64,000 nt of DNA from Siphonodentalium dalli (Eukaryota > Mollusca > Scaphopoda > Gadilida > Siphonodentaliidae). This document shows, piece by piece, positions 41,904-55,260 of this stretch (positions within the stretch are counted from its first letter, which is position 1; each line of letters opens with the position of its first letter). Under the pieces are notes generated by a model. The model saw only the letters and a list, made by a program, of their open reading frames with translations. It ran no database searches and was not told the DNA's origin. Location of the stretch: the NCBI GenBank assembly GCA_032622095.1, contig CP136064.1, forward strand, positions 138,959,954-139,023,953, in the 5' to 3' direction. A program made the position numbers and the translations under genes.

Positions 41904-42124
41904 ATGGATCAACTATCAGCAGACAACAGCGAATTGGTATTAGCCGCGTCAGCATCGTTGCTGATAGACTCAGTAGAGTCTAGGACAGTAGAGTCTAGGA
42001 GAAGCAGGAGATGGTGGGCCAGGCCGTGGGCTACTGTCACAGAAAGAGAGCGCACCGGATTTTCTGACAATCGTCTCAATCAAATGAGGGAAACTGACGG
42101 AGAAAGTTTCAAGGCGTACATGAG
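41904..42124 (+). CDS. Harbinger/PIF-like transposase, first exon
   Basis: ATG at 41904 in good context (AAAATGG) opens a 73-codon exon that ends at a GTGAGT donor (42125), phase 2. The N-terminus is acidic/Ser-rich with a small duplication (VESRT-VESRR). RRWWARPWATVTERERTGF and LNQMRETDGESFKAYMR follow the pattern of the N-terminal region of PIF/Harbinger transposases (RR-W-RPW...G....L..E...D...F..YMR), just before their nuclease domain. No downstream exon is visible: about 200 bases later the satellite array begins. It could be a whole gene whose intron holds the array, or a truncated relic. An alternative is a domesticated Harbinger-derived host gene. Confidence 0.55.
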
Positions 42125-42192
42125 GTGAGTTCTTTACTTTGGTACCCAAAGCACAACATGACCCCACCCACTGGATGGGAAGTGTCTATTCG

Positions 42193-42246
42193 CCATCGGA
42201 TGGCAAATAGCGATTCTACCGATATGCGCTATTTGCCATCCGATGG
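42193..42246. repeat. perfect 20-bp-arm hairpin at the edge of the satellite
   Basis: CCATCGGATGGCAAATAGCG (42193-42212) and CGCTATTTGCCATCCGATGG (42227-42246) are exact reverse complements around a 14-base loop. The arm contains GGATGGCAAATA, also present in most satellite monomers. Confidence 0.85.
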
Positions 42247-42304
42247 TATTTTAAAGAAAAGAAAACATATCATATCATCACAATACGCTATTATAATGAT
42301 GATA

Positions 42305-45300
42305 CCTACCGCCTTCGTGATAATTAGGCCGAGCGGTTGACCACCTACAGATATCTTCAGACCAATTTTGAAGGAAATTTCGTATAGTTTGAACATTTAG
42401 TGGCACAAGATGTCGCTATATGGCCACATAATCACCATTTCTACCCGCCTTACCGAAAACTCGGACCAGTTGACCGTCGGTTGATCACCCACAGATATCC
42501 TGGGCGCATGGCAAATAAGAAATCGACCAAATTTGAAGGAAATTTCGTATAGTTTGAACATTTAGTGGCACAAGCTGTCGTTATATGGCCACATAATCAC
42601 CATTTCTACACGCCTTGCCGAAAACACGGACCAGTTGACCGTCGGTTGACCACCTACAGATATCCTGGGGGGATGGCAAATAAGAAATCGACCAATTTTG
42701 AAGGACATTTCGTATAGTTTGAACATTTAGTGGCACAAGCTGTCGCTATATGGCCACACAATCACCATTTTTACCCGCCTTACCGAAAACCCGGACCAGT
42801 TGACCGTCGGTTGACCACCCACAGATATCCTGGGGGGATGGCAAATAAGAAATCGACCAATTTTGAAGGACATTTCGTATAGTTTGAACATTTAATGGCA
42901 CAAGCTGTCGCTACATTGCCACATAATCACCATTTCTACCCGCCTTACCGAAAACCCGGACCAGTTGACCGTCGGTTGACCACCCACAGATATCCTGGGG
43001 GGATGGCAAATATGAAATCGACCAATTTTGAAGGAAATTTCGTATAGTTTGAACATTTAGTGGCACAATCTGTCGCTATATGGCCACATAATCACAGTTT
43101 CTACCCGCCTTACTGAACACCCGGACCAGTTGACGGTCGTTTGACCACCTACATATATCCTGGGGGATGGCAAATAAGAAATCGACCAATTTGGAAGGAA
43201 ATTTCGTATAGTTTGAACATTTAGTGGCATAATCTGTCGCTATATGGCCACATAATCACCATTTCTACCCGCCTTACCGAAAACCCGGACCAGTTGACCG
43301 TCGGTTGCCCACCTACATATATCCTGGGGGGATGGCAAATAAGAAATCGACCAATTTTGAAGGCAATTTCGTATAGTTTGATCATTTAGTGGCACAAGCT
43401 GTCGCTATATGGCCACATAATCACAATTTCTACCCGCCTTACCGAAAACCCGGACCAGTTGGCCGTCGGTTGACCACCTACATATATCCTGGGGGGATGA
43501 CAAATAAGAAATCGAACAATTTTGAAGGAAATTTCGTATAGTTTGAACATTTAGTGGCACAAGCTGTCGCCATATGGCGACATAATCACAATTTCTACCC
43601 GCCTTACCGAAAACCCGGACCAGTTGACCGTCGGTTGACCACCTACAGATATCCTGGGGGGATGGCAAATAAGAAATCGACCAATTTTGAAGGAAACTTC
43701 GAATAGTTTGAAAATTTAGTGGCACAAGCTGTCGCTATATGTCCACATAATCACCGTTTCTACCGGCCTTACCGAAAACCCGGACCAGTTGACCGTCGGT
43801 TGACCAACCACAGATATCCTTGGGGGTTGGCGAATAAGAAATTGACCAATTTTGAAGGAACTTTCGTATAGTTTGAACATTTAGTGGCACAAGCTGTCGC
43901 TATATGGCCAAATAATCACCGTTTCTACCCGCCTTACCGAAAACACGGACCAGTTGACCGTCGGTTGACCACCCACAGATATCCTGGGGGAATTCGCGAA
44001 TAAGAAATCGACCAATTTGGAAGAAAATTTCGTATAGTTTGAACATTTAGTGGCATAATCTGTCGCTATATGGCCACATAATCACCATTTCTACCCGCCT
44101 TACCGAAAACCCGGACTAGTGGACCGTCGGTTGACCACCTACAGATATCATGGGGGGTGACAAAATAAGAAATAGACCAATTTGGAAGGAAATTTCGCAT
44201 AGTTAGAACATTTAGTGGCATAATCTGTCGCTATATGGCCACTCAATCACCATTTCTACCCGTCTAACCGAAAACCCGGACCAGTTGACCGTCGGTTGAC
44301 CACCCACAGATATCCTGGGGGGATGTCAAATAAGAAATCGACCAATTTTGAAGGAAATTTCGTATAGTTTGAAAATTTAGTGGCACAAGCTGTCGCTATA
44401 TGTCCACATAATCACCATTTATACCCGCCTTACCGAAAACCCGGACCAGTTGACCGTCGGTTGACCACCCACAGATATCCTGGGGGGATGGCGAATAAGA
44501 AATCGACCAATTTTGAAGGAACTTTCGTATAGTTTGAAAATTTAGTGGCACAAGCTGTCGCTATATGGCCACATAATCACCGTTCTACCCGCCTTACCGA
44601 AAACCCGGACCAGTTGACCGTCGGTTGACCACCTACAGATATCCTGGGGGATGGCAAATAAGAAATCGACTAATTTGGAAGAAAATTTCGTTTAGTTTGA
44701 ACATTTAGTGGCATAATCTGTCGCTATATGGCCACATAATCACCATTTCTACCCGTCTTACCGAAAACCCGGACCTGTTGACCGTCGGTTGACCACCTAC
44801 AGATATCCTGGGGGATGGCAAATAAGAAATCGACTAATTTGGAAGAAAATTTCGCATAGTTAGAACATTTAGTGGCATAATCTGTCGCTATATGGCCACT
44901 CAATCACCATTTCTACCCGTCTAACCGAAAACCTGGACCAGTTGACCGTCGGTTGACCACCCACAGATATCCTGGGGGGATGTCAAATAAGAAATCGACC
45001 AATTTTGAAGGAAATTTCGTATAGTTTGAAAATTTAGTGGCACAAGCTGTCGCTATATGTTCACATAATCACCATTTATACCCGCCTTACCGAAAACCCG
45101 GACCAGTTGACCGTCGGTTGACCACCTACAGATATCCTGGGGGATGGCAAATAAGAAATCGACCAATTTTGAAGAAAATTTCGTATAGTTTGAACATTTA
45201 GTGGCATAATATGTCGCTATATGGCCACATACTCACCATTTCTACCCGCCTTACCGAAAACCCGGACTAGTTGACCGTCGGTTGACCACCTACAGATATC

Positions 45301-47719
45301 ATGGGGGTGGCAAAATAAGAAATAGACCAATTTGGAAGGAAATTTCGCATAGTTAGAACATTTAGTGGCATAATCTGTCGCTATATGGCCACTCAATCAC
45401 CATTTCTACCCGTCTAACCGAAAACCCGGACCAGTTGACCGTCGGTTGACCACCCACAGATATCCTGGGGGGATGTCATATAAGAAATCGACCAATTTTG
45501 AAGGAAATTTCGTATAGTTTGAAAATTTAGTGGCACAAGCTGTCGCTATATGTCCACATAATCACCATTTATACCCGCCTTACCGAAAACCCGGACCAGT
45601 TGACCGTCGGTTGACCACCCACAGATATCCTGGGGGGATGGCGAATAAGAAATCGACCAATTTTGAAGGAACTTTCGTATAGTTTGAAAATTTAGTGGCA
45701 CAAGCTGTCGCTATATGGCCACATAATCACCGTTTCTACCCGCCTTACCGAAAACCCGGACCAGTTGACCGTCGGTTGACCACCTACAGATATCCTGGGG
45801 GATGGCAAATAAGAAATCGACTAATTTGGAAGAAAATTTCGTATAGTTTGAACATTTAGTGGCATAATCTGTCGCTATATGGCCACATAATCACCATTTC
45901 TACCCGTCTTACCGAAAACCCGGACCTGTTGACCGTCGGTTGACCACCTACAGATATCCTGGGGGATGGCAAATAAGAAATCGACTAATTTGGAAGAAAA
46001 TTTCGCATAGTTAGAACATTTAGTGGCATAATCTGTCGCTATATGGCCACTCAATCACCATTTCTACCCGCCTTACTGAAAACCCGGACCAGTTGGCCGT
46101 CGGTTGACCACATACATATATCCTGGGGGGATGACAAATAAGAAATCGAACAATTTTGAAGGAAATTTCGTATAGTTTGAACATATAGTGGCACAAGCTG
46201 TCGCCATATGGCGACATAATCACTATTTCTACACGCCTTACTGAAAACCCGGACCAGTTGACCGTCGGTTGACCACCTTCAGATATCCTGGGGGGATGGC
46301 AAATAAGAAATCGACCAATTTTGAAGGAAATTTCGTATAGTTTGAAAATTTAGTGGCACAAGCTGTCGCTATATGTCCACATAATCACAATTTCTACCCG
46401 CCTTACCGAAAACCCGGACCAGTTGACCGTCGGTCGACCACCTACAGATATCCTGGGGGGATGGCAAATAAGAAATCGACAAATTTTGAAGGAAACTTCG
46501 AATAGTTTGAAAATTTAGTGGCACAAGCTGTCGCTATATGTCCACATAATCACCGTTTCTACCGGCCTTACCAAAAACCCGGACCAGTTGACCGTCGGTT
46601 GACCAACCACAGATATCCTTGGGGGATGGCGAATAAGAAATTGACCAATTTTGAAGGAACTTCCGTATAGTTTGAACATTTAGTGGCACAAGCTGTCGCT
46701 ATATGGCCAAATAATCACCGTTTCTACCCGCCTTACCGAAAACACGGACCAGTTGACCGTCGGTTGACCACCCACAGATATCCTGGGGGAATTCGCGAAT
46801 AAGAAATCGACCAATTTGGAAGAAAATTTCGTATAGTTTGAACATTTAGTGGCATAATCTGTCGCTATATGGCCACATAATCACCATTTCTACCCGCCTT
46901 ACCGAAAACCCGGACTAGTTGACCGTCGGTTGACCACCTACAGATATCATGGGGGGTGGCAAAATAAGAAATAGACCAATTTGGAAGGAAATTTCGTATA
47001 GTTTGAAAATTTAGTGGCACAAGCTGTCGCTATATGTCCACATAATCAGCATTTAAACCCGCCTTACCGAAAACCCGGACCAGTTGACCGTCGGTTGACC
47101 ACCCACAGATATCCTGGGGGGATGGCGAATAAGAAATCGACCAATTTTGAAGGAACTTTCGTATAGTTTGAAAATTTAGTGGCACAAGCTGTCGCTATAT
47201 GGCCACATAATCACCGTTTCTACCCGCCTTACCGAAAACCCGGACCAGTTGACCGTCGGTTGACCACCTACAGATATCCTGGGGGATGGCAAATAAGAAA
47301 TCGACTAATTTGGAAGAAAATTTCGTATAGTTTGGACATTTAGTGGCATAATCTGTCGCTATATGGCCACATAATCACCATTTCTACCCGTCTTACCGAA
47401 AACCCGGACCTGTTGACCGTCGGTTGACCACCTACAGATATCCTGGGGGATGGCAAATAAGAAATCGACTAATTTGGAAGAAAATTTCGCATAGTTAGAA
47501 CATTTAGTGGCATAATCTGTCGCTATATGGCCACTCAATCACCATTTCTACCCGCCTTACCGAAAACCCGGACTAGTTGACCGTCGGTTGACCACCTACA
47601 GATATCATGGGGGGTGGCAAAATAAGAAATAGACCAATTTGGAAGGAAATATCGCATAGTTAGAACATTTAGTGGCATAATCTGTCGCTATATGGCCACT
47701 CAATCACCATTTCTACCCG
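42305..47719. repeat. ~165-bp satellite array, left part (mixed registers)
   Basis: The monomer is about 165 bases (ATTTAGTGGCACAAGCTGTC recurs at 42395, 42560, 42725, 42890 and on). Key blocks: GTCGCTATATGGCCACATAA, TCTACCCGCCTTACCGAAAA, CCCGGACCAGTTGACCGTCG, GTTGACCACCTACAGATATC, GGGATGGCAAATAAGAAATC and TTTCGTATAGTTTGAAC. The first monomer (from about 42305) is diverged and lacks the CTGGGGGGATGG block. A marker monomer with CGCCATATGGCGACATAATC occurs at 43567, 46201 and 48179, giving registers of 16 and 12 monomers. Open frames on either strand are by-products. No gene is interspersed. Confidence 0.95.
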
Positions 47720-48016
47720 TCTAACCGAAAACCCGGACCAGTTGACCGTCGGTTGACCACCCACAGATATCCTGGGGGGATGGCAAATAAGAAATCGACC
47801 AATTGTGAAGGAAATTTCGTATAGTTTGAACATTTAGTGGCACAAGCTGTCGCTATATGGCCACATAATCACAATTTATACCCGCTTTACTCAAAACCCG
47901 GACCAGTTGACCATCGGTTGACCACCTACAGATATCCTGAGGGATGGCAAATAAGAAATCGACCAATTTTGAAGGAAATTTCGTATAGTTTGATCATTTA
48001 GTGGCACAAGCTGTCG

Positions 48017-51000
48017 CTATATGGCCACATAATCACCTTTTCTACCCGTCTTACTGAAAACCCGGACCAGTTGGCCGTCGGTTGACCACCTACATATATC
48101 CTGGGGGGATGACAAATAAGAAATCGAACAATTTTGAAGGAAATTTCGTATAGTTTGAACATTTAGTGGCACAAGCTGTCGCCATATGGCGACATAATCA
48201 CTATTTCTACACGCCTTACTGAAAACCCGGACCAGTTGACCGTCGGTTGACCACCTACAGATATCCTGGGGGGATGGCAAATAAGAAATCGACCAATTTT
48301 GAAGGAAATTTCGTATAGTTTGAAAATTTAGTGGCACAAGCTGTCGCTATATGTCCACATAATCACAATTTCTACCCGCCTTACCGAAAACCCGGACCAG
48401 TTGACCGTCGGTCGACCACCTACAGATATCCTGGGGGGATGGCAAATAAGAAATCGACAAATTTTGAAGGAAACTTCGAATAGTTTGAAAATTTAGTGGC
48501 ACAAGCTGTCGCTATATGTCCACATAATCACCGTTTCTACCGGCCTTACCGAAAACCCGGACCAGTTGACCGTCGGTTGACCAACCACAGATATCCTTGG
48601 GGGATGGCGAATAAGAAATTGACCAATTTTGAAGGAACTTCCGTATAGTTTGAACATTTAGTGGCACAAGCTGTCGCTATATGGCCAAATAATCACCGTT
48701 TCTACCCGCCTTACCGAAAACACGGACCAGTTGACCGTCGGTTGACCACCCACAGATATCCTGGGGGAATTCGCGAATAAGAAATCGACCAATTTGGAAG
48801 AAAATTTCGTATAGTTTGAACATTTAGTGGCATAATCTGTCGCTATATGGCCACATAATCACCATTTCTACCCGCCTTACCGAAAACCCGGACTAGTTGA
48901 CCGTCGGTTGACCACCTACAGATATCATGGGGGGTGGCAAAATAAGAAATAGACCAATTTGGAAGGAAATTTCGCATAGTTAGAACATTTAGTGGCATAA
49001 TCTGTCGCTATATGGCCACATAATCACCATTTCTACCCGTCTTACCGAAAACCCGGACCTGTTGACCGTCGGTTGACCACCTACAGATATCCTGGGGGAT
49101 GGCAAATAAGAAATCGACTAATTTGGAAGAAAATTTCGCATAGTTAGAACATTTAGTGGCATAATCTGTCGCTATATGGCCACTCAATCACCATTTCTAC
49201 CCGTCTAACCGAAAACCCGGACCAGTTGACCGTCGGTTGACCACCCACAGATATCCTGGGGGGATGTCAAATAAGAAATCGACCAATTTTGAAGGAAATT
49301 TCGTATAGTTTGAAAATTTAGTGGCACAAGCTGTCGCTATATGTTCACATAATCACCATTTATACCCGCCTTACCGAAAACCCGGACCAGTTGACCGTCG
49401 GTTGACCACCTACAGATATCCTGGGGGATGGCAAATAAGAAATCGACCAATTTTGAAGAAAATTTCGTATAGTTTGATCATTTAGTGGCACAAGCTGTCG
49501 CTATATGGCCACATAATCACCATTTCTACCCGTCTTACCGAAAACCCGGACCAGCTGATCGTCGGTTGACCACCCACAGATATCCTGGGGGGATGTCAAA
49601 TAAGAAATCGACCAATTTTGAAGGAAATTTCGTATAGTTTGAAAATTTAGTGGCACAAGCTGTCGCTATATGTCCACATAATCACCATTTATACCCGCCT
49701 TACCGAAAACCCGGACCAGTTGACCGTCGGTTGACCACCCACAGATATCCTGGGGGGATGGCAAATAAGAAATCGACCAATTGTGAAGGAAATTTCGTAT
49801 AGTTTGAACATTTAGTGGCACAAGCTGTCGGTATATGGCCACATAATCACAATTTATACCCGCTTTACTCAAAACCCGGACCAGTTGACCATCGGTTGAC
49901 CACCTACAGATATCCTGAGGGATGGCAAATAAGAAATCGACCAATTTTGAAGGAAATTTCGTATAGTTTGATCATTTAGTGGCATAATCTGTCGCTATAT
50001 GGCCACATACTCACCATATCTACCCGCCTTACCGAAAACCCGGACTAGTTGACCGTCGGTTGACCACCTACAGATATCATGGGGGTGGCAAAATAAGAAA
50101 TAGACCAATTTGGAAGGAAATTTCGCATAGTTAGAACATTTAGTGGCATAATCTGTCGCTATATGGCCACTCAATCACCATTTCTACCCGTCTAACCGAA
50201 AACCCGGACCAGTTGACCGTCGGTTGACCACCCACAGATATCCTGGGGGGATGTCAAATAAGAAATCGACCAATTTTGAAGGAAATTTCGTATAGTTTGA
50301 AAATTTAGTGGCACAAGCTGTCGCTATATGTCCACATAATCACCATTTATACCCGCCTTACCGAAATCCGGACCAGTTGACCGTCGGTTGACCACCCACA
50401 GATATCCTGGGGGGATGGCGAATAAGAAATCGACCAATTTTGAAGGAACTTTCGTATAGTTTGAAAATTTAGTGGCACAAGCTGTCGCTATATGGCCACA
50501 TAATCACCGTTTCTACCCGCCTTACCGAAAACCCGGACCAGTTGACCGTCGGTTGACCACCTACAGATATCCTGGGGGATGGCAAATAAGAAATCGACTA
50601 ATTTGGAAGAAAATTTCGTATAGTTTGAACATTTAGTGGCATAATCTGTCGCTATATGGCCACATAATCACCATTACTACCCGTCCTACCGAAAACCCGG
50701 ACCTGTTGACCGTCGGTTGACCACCTACAGATATCCTGGGGGATGGCAAATAAGAAATCGACTAATTTGGAAGAAAATTTCGCATAGTTAGAACATTTAG
50801 TGGCATAATCTGTCGCTATATGGCCACTCAATCACCATTTCTACCCGTCTAACCGAAAACCCGGACCAGTTGACCGTCGGTTGACCACCCACAGATATCC
50901 TGGGGGGATGTCAAATAAGAAATCGACCAATTTTGAAGGAAATTTCGTATAGTTTGAAAATTTAGTGGCACAAGCTGTCGCTATATGTTCACATAATCAC

Positions 51001-51638
51001 CATTTATACCCGCCTTACCGAAAACCCGGACCAGTTGACCGTCGGTTGACCACCTACAGATATCCTGGGGGATGGCAAATAAGAAATCGACCAATTTTGA
51101 AGGAAATTTCGTATAGTTTGATCATTTAGTGGCACAAGCTGTCGCTATATGGCCACATAATCACCATTTCTACCCGTCTTACCGAAAACCCGGACCAGTT
51201 GATCGTCGGTTGACCACCCACAGATATCCTGGGGGGATGTCAAATAAGAAATCGACCAATTTTGAAGGAAATTTCGTATAGTTTGAAAATTTAGCGGCAC
51301 AAGCTGTCGCTATATGTCCACATAATCACCATTTATACCCGCCTTACCGACAACCCGGACCAGTTGACCGTCGGTTGACCACCCACAGATATCCTGGGGG
51401 GATGGCAAATAAGAAATCGACCAATTGTGAAGGAAATTTCGTATAGTTTGAACATTTAGTGGCACAAGCTGTCGCTATATGGCCACATAATCACAATTTA
51501 TACCCGCTTTACTCAAAACCCGGACCAGTTGACCATCGGTTGACCACCTACAGATATCCTGAGGGATGGCAAATAAGAAATCGACCAATTTTGAAGGAAA
51601 TTTCGTATAGTTTGATCATTTAGTGGCACAAGCTGTCG
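48017..51638. repeat. higher-order unit 1
   Basis: Anchored on the marker at 48017; 3622 bases, about 22 monomers. Confidence 0.85.
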
Positions 51639-54600
51639 CTATATGGCCACATAATCACCTTTTCTACCCGCCTTACTGAAAACCCGGACCAGTTGGCCGT
51701 CGGTTGACCACCTACATATATCCTGGGGGGATGACAAATAAGAAATCGAACAATTTTGAAGGAAATTTCGTATAGTTTGAACATTTAGTGGCACAAGCTG
51801 TCGCCATATGGCGACATAATCACTATTTCTACACGCCTTACTGAAAACCCGGACCAGTTGACCGTCGGTTGACCACCTACAGATATCCTGGGGGGATGGC
51901 AAATAAGAAATCGACCAATTTTGAAGGAAATTTCGTATAGTTTGAAAATTTAGTGGCACAAGCTGTCGCTATATGTCCACATAATCACAATTTCTACCCG
52001 CCTTACCGAAAACCCGGACCAGTTGACCGTCGGTCGACCACCTACAGATATCCTGGGGGGATGGCAAATAAGAAATCGACAAATTTTGAAGGAAACTTCG
52101 AATAGTTTGAAAATTTAGTGGCACAAGCTGTCGCTATATGTCCACATAATCACCGTTTCTACCGGCCTTACCGAAAACCCGGACCAGTTGACCGTCGGTT
52201 GACCAACCACAGATATCCTTGGGGGATGGCGAATAAGAAATTGACCAATTTTGAAGGAACTTCCGTATAGTTTGAACATTTAGTGGCACAAGCTGTCGCT
52301 ATATGGCCAAATAATCACCGTTTTTACCCGCCTTACCGAAAACACGGACCAGTTGACCGTCGGTTGACCACCCACAGATATCCTGGGGGAATTCGCGAAT
52401 AAGAAATCGACCAATTTGGAAGAAAATTTCGTATAGTTTGAACATTTAGTGGCATAATCTGTCGCTATATGGCCACATAATCACCATTTCTACCCGCCTT
52501 ACCGAAAACCCGGACTAGTTGACCGTCGGTTGACCACCTACAGATATCATGGGGGGTGGCAAAATAAGAAATAGACCAATTTGGAAGGAAATTTCGCATA
52601 GTTAGAACATTTAGTGGCATAATCTGTCGCTATATGGCCACATAATCACCATTTCTACCCGTCTTACCGAAAACCCGGACCTGTTGACCGTCGGTTGACC
52701 ACCTACAGATATCCTGGGGGATGGCAAATAAGAAATCGACTAATTTGGAAGAAAATTTCGCATAGTTAGAACATTTAGTGGCATAATCTGTCGCTATATG
52801 GCCACTCAATCACCATTTCTACCCGTCTAACCGAAAACCCGGACCAGTTGACCGTCGGTTGACCACCCACAGATATCCTGGGGGGATGTCAAATAAGAAA
52901 TCGACCAATTTTGAAGGAAATTTCGTATAGTTTGAAAATTTAGTGGCACAAGCTGTCGCTATATGTTCACATAATCACCATTTATACCCGCCTTACCGAA
53001 AACCCGGACCAGTTGACCGTCGGTTGACCACCTACAGATATCCTGGGGGATGGCAAATAAGAAATCGACCAATTTTGAAGAAAATTTCGTATAGTTTGAT
53101 CATTTAGTGGCACAAGCTGTCGCTATATGGCCACATAATCACCATTTCTACCCGTCTTACCGAAAACCCGGACCAGCTGATCGTCGGTTGACCACCCACA
53201 GATATCCTGGGGGGATGTCAAATAAGAAATCGACCAATTTTGAAGGAAATTTCGTATAGTTTGAAAATTTAGTGGCACAAGCTGTCGCTATATGTCCACA
53301 TAATCACCATTTATACCCGCCTTACCGAAAACCCGGACCAGTTGACCGTCGGTTGACCACCCACAGATATCCTGGGGGGATGGCAAATAAGAAATCGACC
53401 AATTGTGAAGGAAATTTCGTATAGTTTGAACATTTAGTGGCACAAGCTGTCGGTATATGGCCACATAATCACAATTTATACCCGCTTTACTCAAAACCCG
53501 GACCAGTTGACCATCGGTTGACCACCTACAGATATCCTGAGGGATGGCAAATAAGAAATCGACAAATTTTGAAGGAAATTTCGTATAGTTTGATCATTTA
53601 GTGGCATAATCTGTCGCTATATGGCCACATACTCACCATATCTACCCGCCTTACCGAAAACCCGGACTAGTTGACCGTCGGTTGACCACCTACAGATATC
53701 ATGGGGGTGGCAAAATAAGAAATAGACCAATTTGGAAGGAAATTTCGCATAGTTAGAACATTTAGTGGCATAATCTGTCGCTATATGGCCACTCAATCAC
53801 CATTTCTACCCGTCTAACCGAAAACCCGGACCAGTTGACCGTCGGTTGACCACCCACAGATATCCTGGGGGGATGTCAAATAAGAAATCGACCAATTTTG
53901 AAGGAAATTTCGTATAGTTTGAAAATTTAGTGGCACAAGCTGTCGCTATATGTCCACATAATCACCATTTATACCCGCCTTACCGAAATCCGGACCAGTT
54001 GACCGTCGGTTGACCACCCACAGATATCCTGGGGGGATGGCGAATAAGAAATCGACCAATTTTGAAGGAACTTTCGTATAGTTTGAAAATTTAGTGGCAC
54101 AAGCTGTCGCTATATGGCCACATAATCACCGTTTCTACCCGCCTTACCGAAAACCCGGACCAGTTGACCGTCGGTTGACCACATACAGATATCCTGGGGG
54201 ATGGCAAATAAGAAATCGACTAATTTGGAAGAAAATTTCGTATAGTTTGAACATTTAGTGGCATAATCTGTCGCTATATGGCCACATAATCACCATTACT
54301 ACCCGTCCTACCGAAAACCCGGACCTGTTGACCGTCTGTTGACCACCTACAGATATCCTGGGGGATGGCAAATAAGAAATCGACTAATTTGGAAGAAAAT
54401 TTCGCATAGTTAGAACATTTAGTGGCATAATCTGTCGCTATATGGCCACTCAATCACCATTTCTACCCGTCTAACCGAAAACCCGGACCAGTTGACCGTC
54501 GGTTGACCACCCACAGATATCCTGGGGGGATGTCAAATAAGAAATCGACCAATTTTGAAGGAAATTTCGTATAGTTTGAAAATTTAGTGGCACAAGCTGT

Positions 54601-55260
54601 CGCTATATGTTCAAATAATCACCATTTATACCCGCCTTACCGAAAACCCGGACCAGTTGACCGTCGGTTGACCACCTACAGATATCCTGGGGGATGGCAA
54701 ATAAGAAATCGACCAATTTTGAAGGAAATTTCGTATAGTTTGATCATTTAGTGGCACAAGCTGTCGCTATATGGCCACATAATCACCATTTCTACCCGTC
54801 TTACCGAAAACCCGGACCAGTTGATCGTCGGTTGACCACCCACAGATATCCTGGGGGGATGTCAAATAAGAAATCGACCAATTTTGAAGGAAATTTCGTA
54901 TAGTTTGAAAATTTAGCGGCACAAGCTGTCGCTATATGTCCACATAATCACCATTTATACCCGCCTTACCGACAACCCGGACCAGTTGACCGTCGGTTGA
55001 CCACCCACAGATATCCTGGGGGGATGGCAAATAAGAAATCGACCAATTGTGAAGGAAATTTCGTATAGTTTGAACATTTAGTGGCACAAGCTGTCGCTAT
55101 ATGGCCACATAATCACAATTTATACCCGCTTTACTCAAAACCCGGACCAGTTGACCATCGGTTGACCACCTACAGATATCCTGAGGGATGGCAAATAAGA
55201 AATCGACCAATTTTGAAGGAAATTTCGTATAGTTTGATCATTTAGTGGCACAAGCTGTCG
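51639..55260. repeat. higher-order unit 2
   Basis: 3622 bases; almost identical to unit 1 from about its middle onward and to unit 3 throughout. Confidence 0.85.
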
